This document shows, piece after piece, positions 55,873-56,282 of a DNA stretch of 56,282 nt. The position numbers were made by a program, and so were the translations under genes. The stretch is from Seison nebaliae (lineage: Eukaryota > Rotifera > Pararotatoria > Seisonacea > Seisonidae): assembly GCA_023231475.1 (NCBI GenBank), contig JALJEE010000381.1, positions 1 to 56,282 on the forward strand, read 5' to 3'. The first letter of the stretch is position 1, and each line of letters opens with the position of its first letter. A model generated the notes under the pieces. It searched no databases, was not told where the DNA came from, and was given only the letters and a program-made list of their open reading frames with translations.

Positions 55873-56282
55873 TTTTACGCGTTAAAGAAGATTTTAAAAA
55901 TGATTCTATTTAATTATTTTAATATTATTTTATATGAAGATGAAAAATTTTAATTTCTGTGTTTGGAAATTTCTCCCCGATGAAAAGAATCGAACTCGAA
56001 AACTAAATTGAATTTAATCTCAATTTATTATAAAATTTATCACAAATTTTTTAAATTCTAAAAGTATTTATTATCGTTTCTCAACTTTTCATTCCAATTT
56101 TTTCTCGAATAAAATAGTATTTTTAATGAATTTTTGATCTTATTGAAGTGGTTGGGCTCAGGATTTATTTAATTCAATTATAAAATAAAAAGATAATAAA
56201 TGAAGTCAAGACGGAGTATCTTGACTAGCAATGGAAAGTAATTGACGAGAGTCGGAAACGTAGTTTGGCGGAAGTAAGACAC
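55873..56282. other. Right-edge spacer
   Basis: 410 bp, AT-rich. No gene or known element seen. The last 80 bp are less AT-rich and may belong to a neighbouring gene outside the window. Confidence 0.4.

Noticed and set aside
55985-56010. tRNA B-box-like GAGTTCGATTC on the minus strand
   Set aside because: No T-stem, anticodon stem or acceptor stem can be drawn around it.
1-56282. CRISPR arrays, bacterial operons or phage genes
   Set aside because: No direct-repeat/spacer pattern; spliced animal genes throughout show this is a eukaryotic nuclear sequence.

Overview
This is a nuclear window from a small-genome animal. It is AT-rich (roughly two thirds A+T by eye), has about 20 protein genes, and most genes with introns carry introns of only 38-70 bp. 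The gene set is metazoan: a two-C2 membrane protein, CPEB, FAM8A1, CDKAL1, ULK3, exocyst Sec8, a speriolin-like protein, a MATCAP-type tyrosine carboxypeptidase and a CUB/LDLa receptor. I cannot name the species or phylum. One trait stands out. Of the 40 introns I could place by protein-frame continuity, 34 begin GTT and only one begins GTA, so the usual GTAAGT/GTRAGT donor is nearly absent.

Layout. 1-640: a broken R2-like LINE reverse transcriptase on the minus strand. 640-3383: no gene seen. 3384-6749: two tandem single-exon alanine-racemase paralogues. The second keeps the PLP lysine and catalytic tyrosine but has lost two tyrosines of the substrate gate. 7035-7985: a type II membrane sulfotransferase whose 3' end runs into the end of the SLC28 nucleoside-transporter gene on the other strand.

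7.9-33.5 kb holds nine genes in a row on the minus strand: SLC28, CNOT2, CPEB, FAM8A1, CDKAL1, a 157-residue orphan, ULK3, EXOC4 and a large secreted basic precursor. 33.5-44.1 kb is very dense with mixed strands. It holds the two-C2 protein, starting 9 bp from the divergent neighbour's start codon; the speriolin-like gene; MATCAP, whose stop codon interlocks with the speriolin-like stop; sigma-class GST; a coiled-coil protein; an orphan membrane protein; and an acidic protein. 45.7-48.3 kb encodes a CUB-LDLa receptor with a glutamine-rich tail, and 49.5-50.8 kb an orphan basic protein.

50.8-55 kb is a gene desert built from non-coding repeats: a 1.2-kb element with mirrored subterminal GTCACCC motifs, a cluster of perfect palindromes, and a 0.2-kb MITE with 31-bp inverted ends. 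An orphan secreted protein follows at 55 kb.

The genes do not form one pathway. Themes are RNA control (CNOT2 and CPEB act on the same deadenylation/translation step), membrane traffic (Sec8, two-C2 protein, ULK3), tubulin and sperm biology (MATCAP, speriolin-like) and D-amino-acid metabolism (racemases). Exon joins were worked out by hand from reading frame, GT/AG and family resemblance. Every multi-exon total is a multiple of three, but no transcript data were available.
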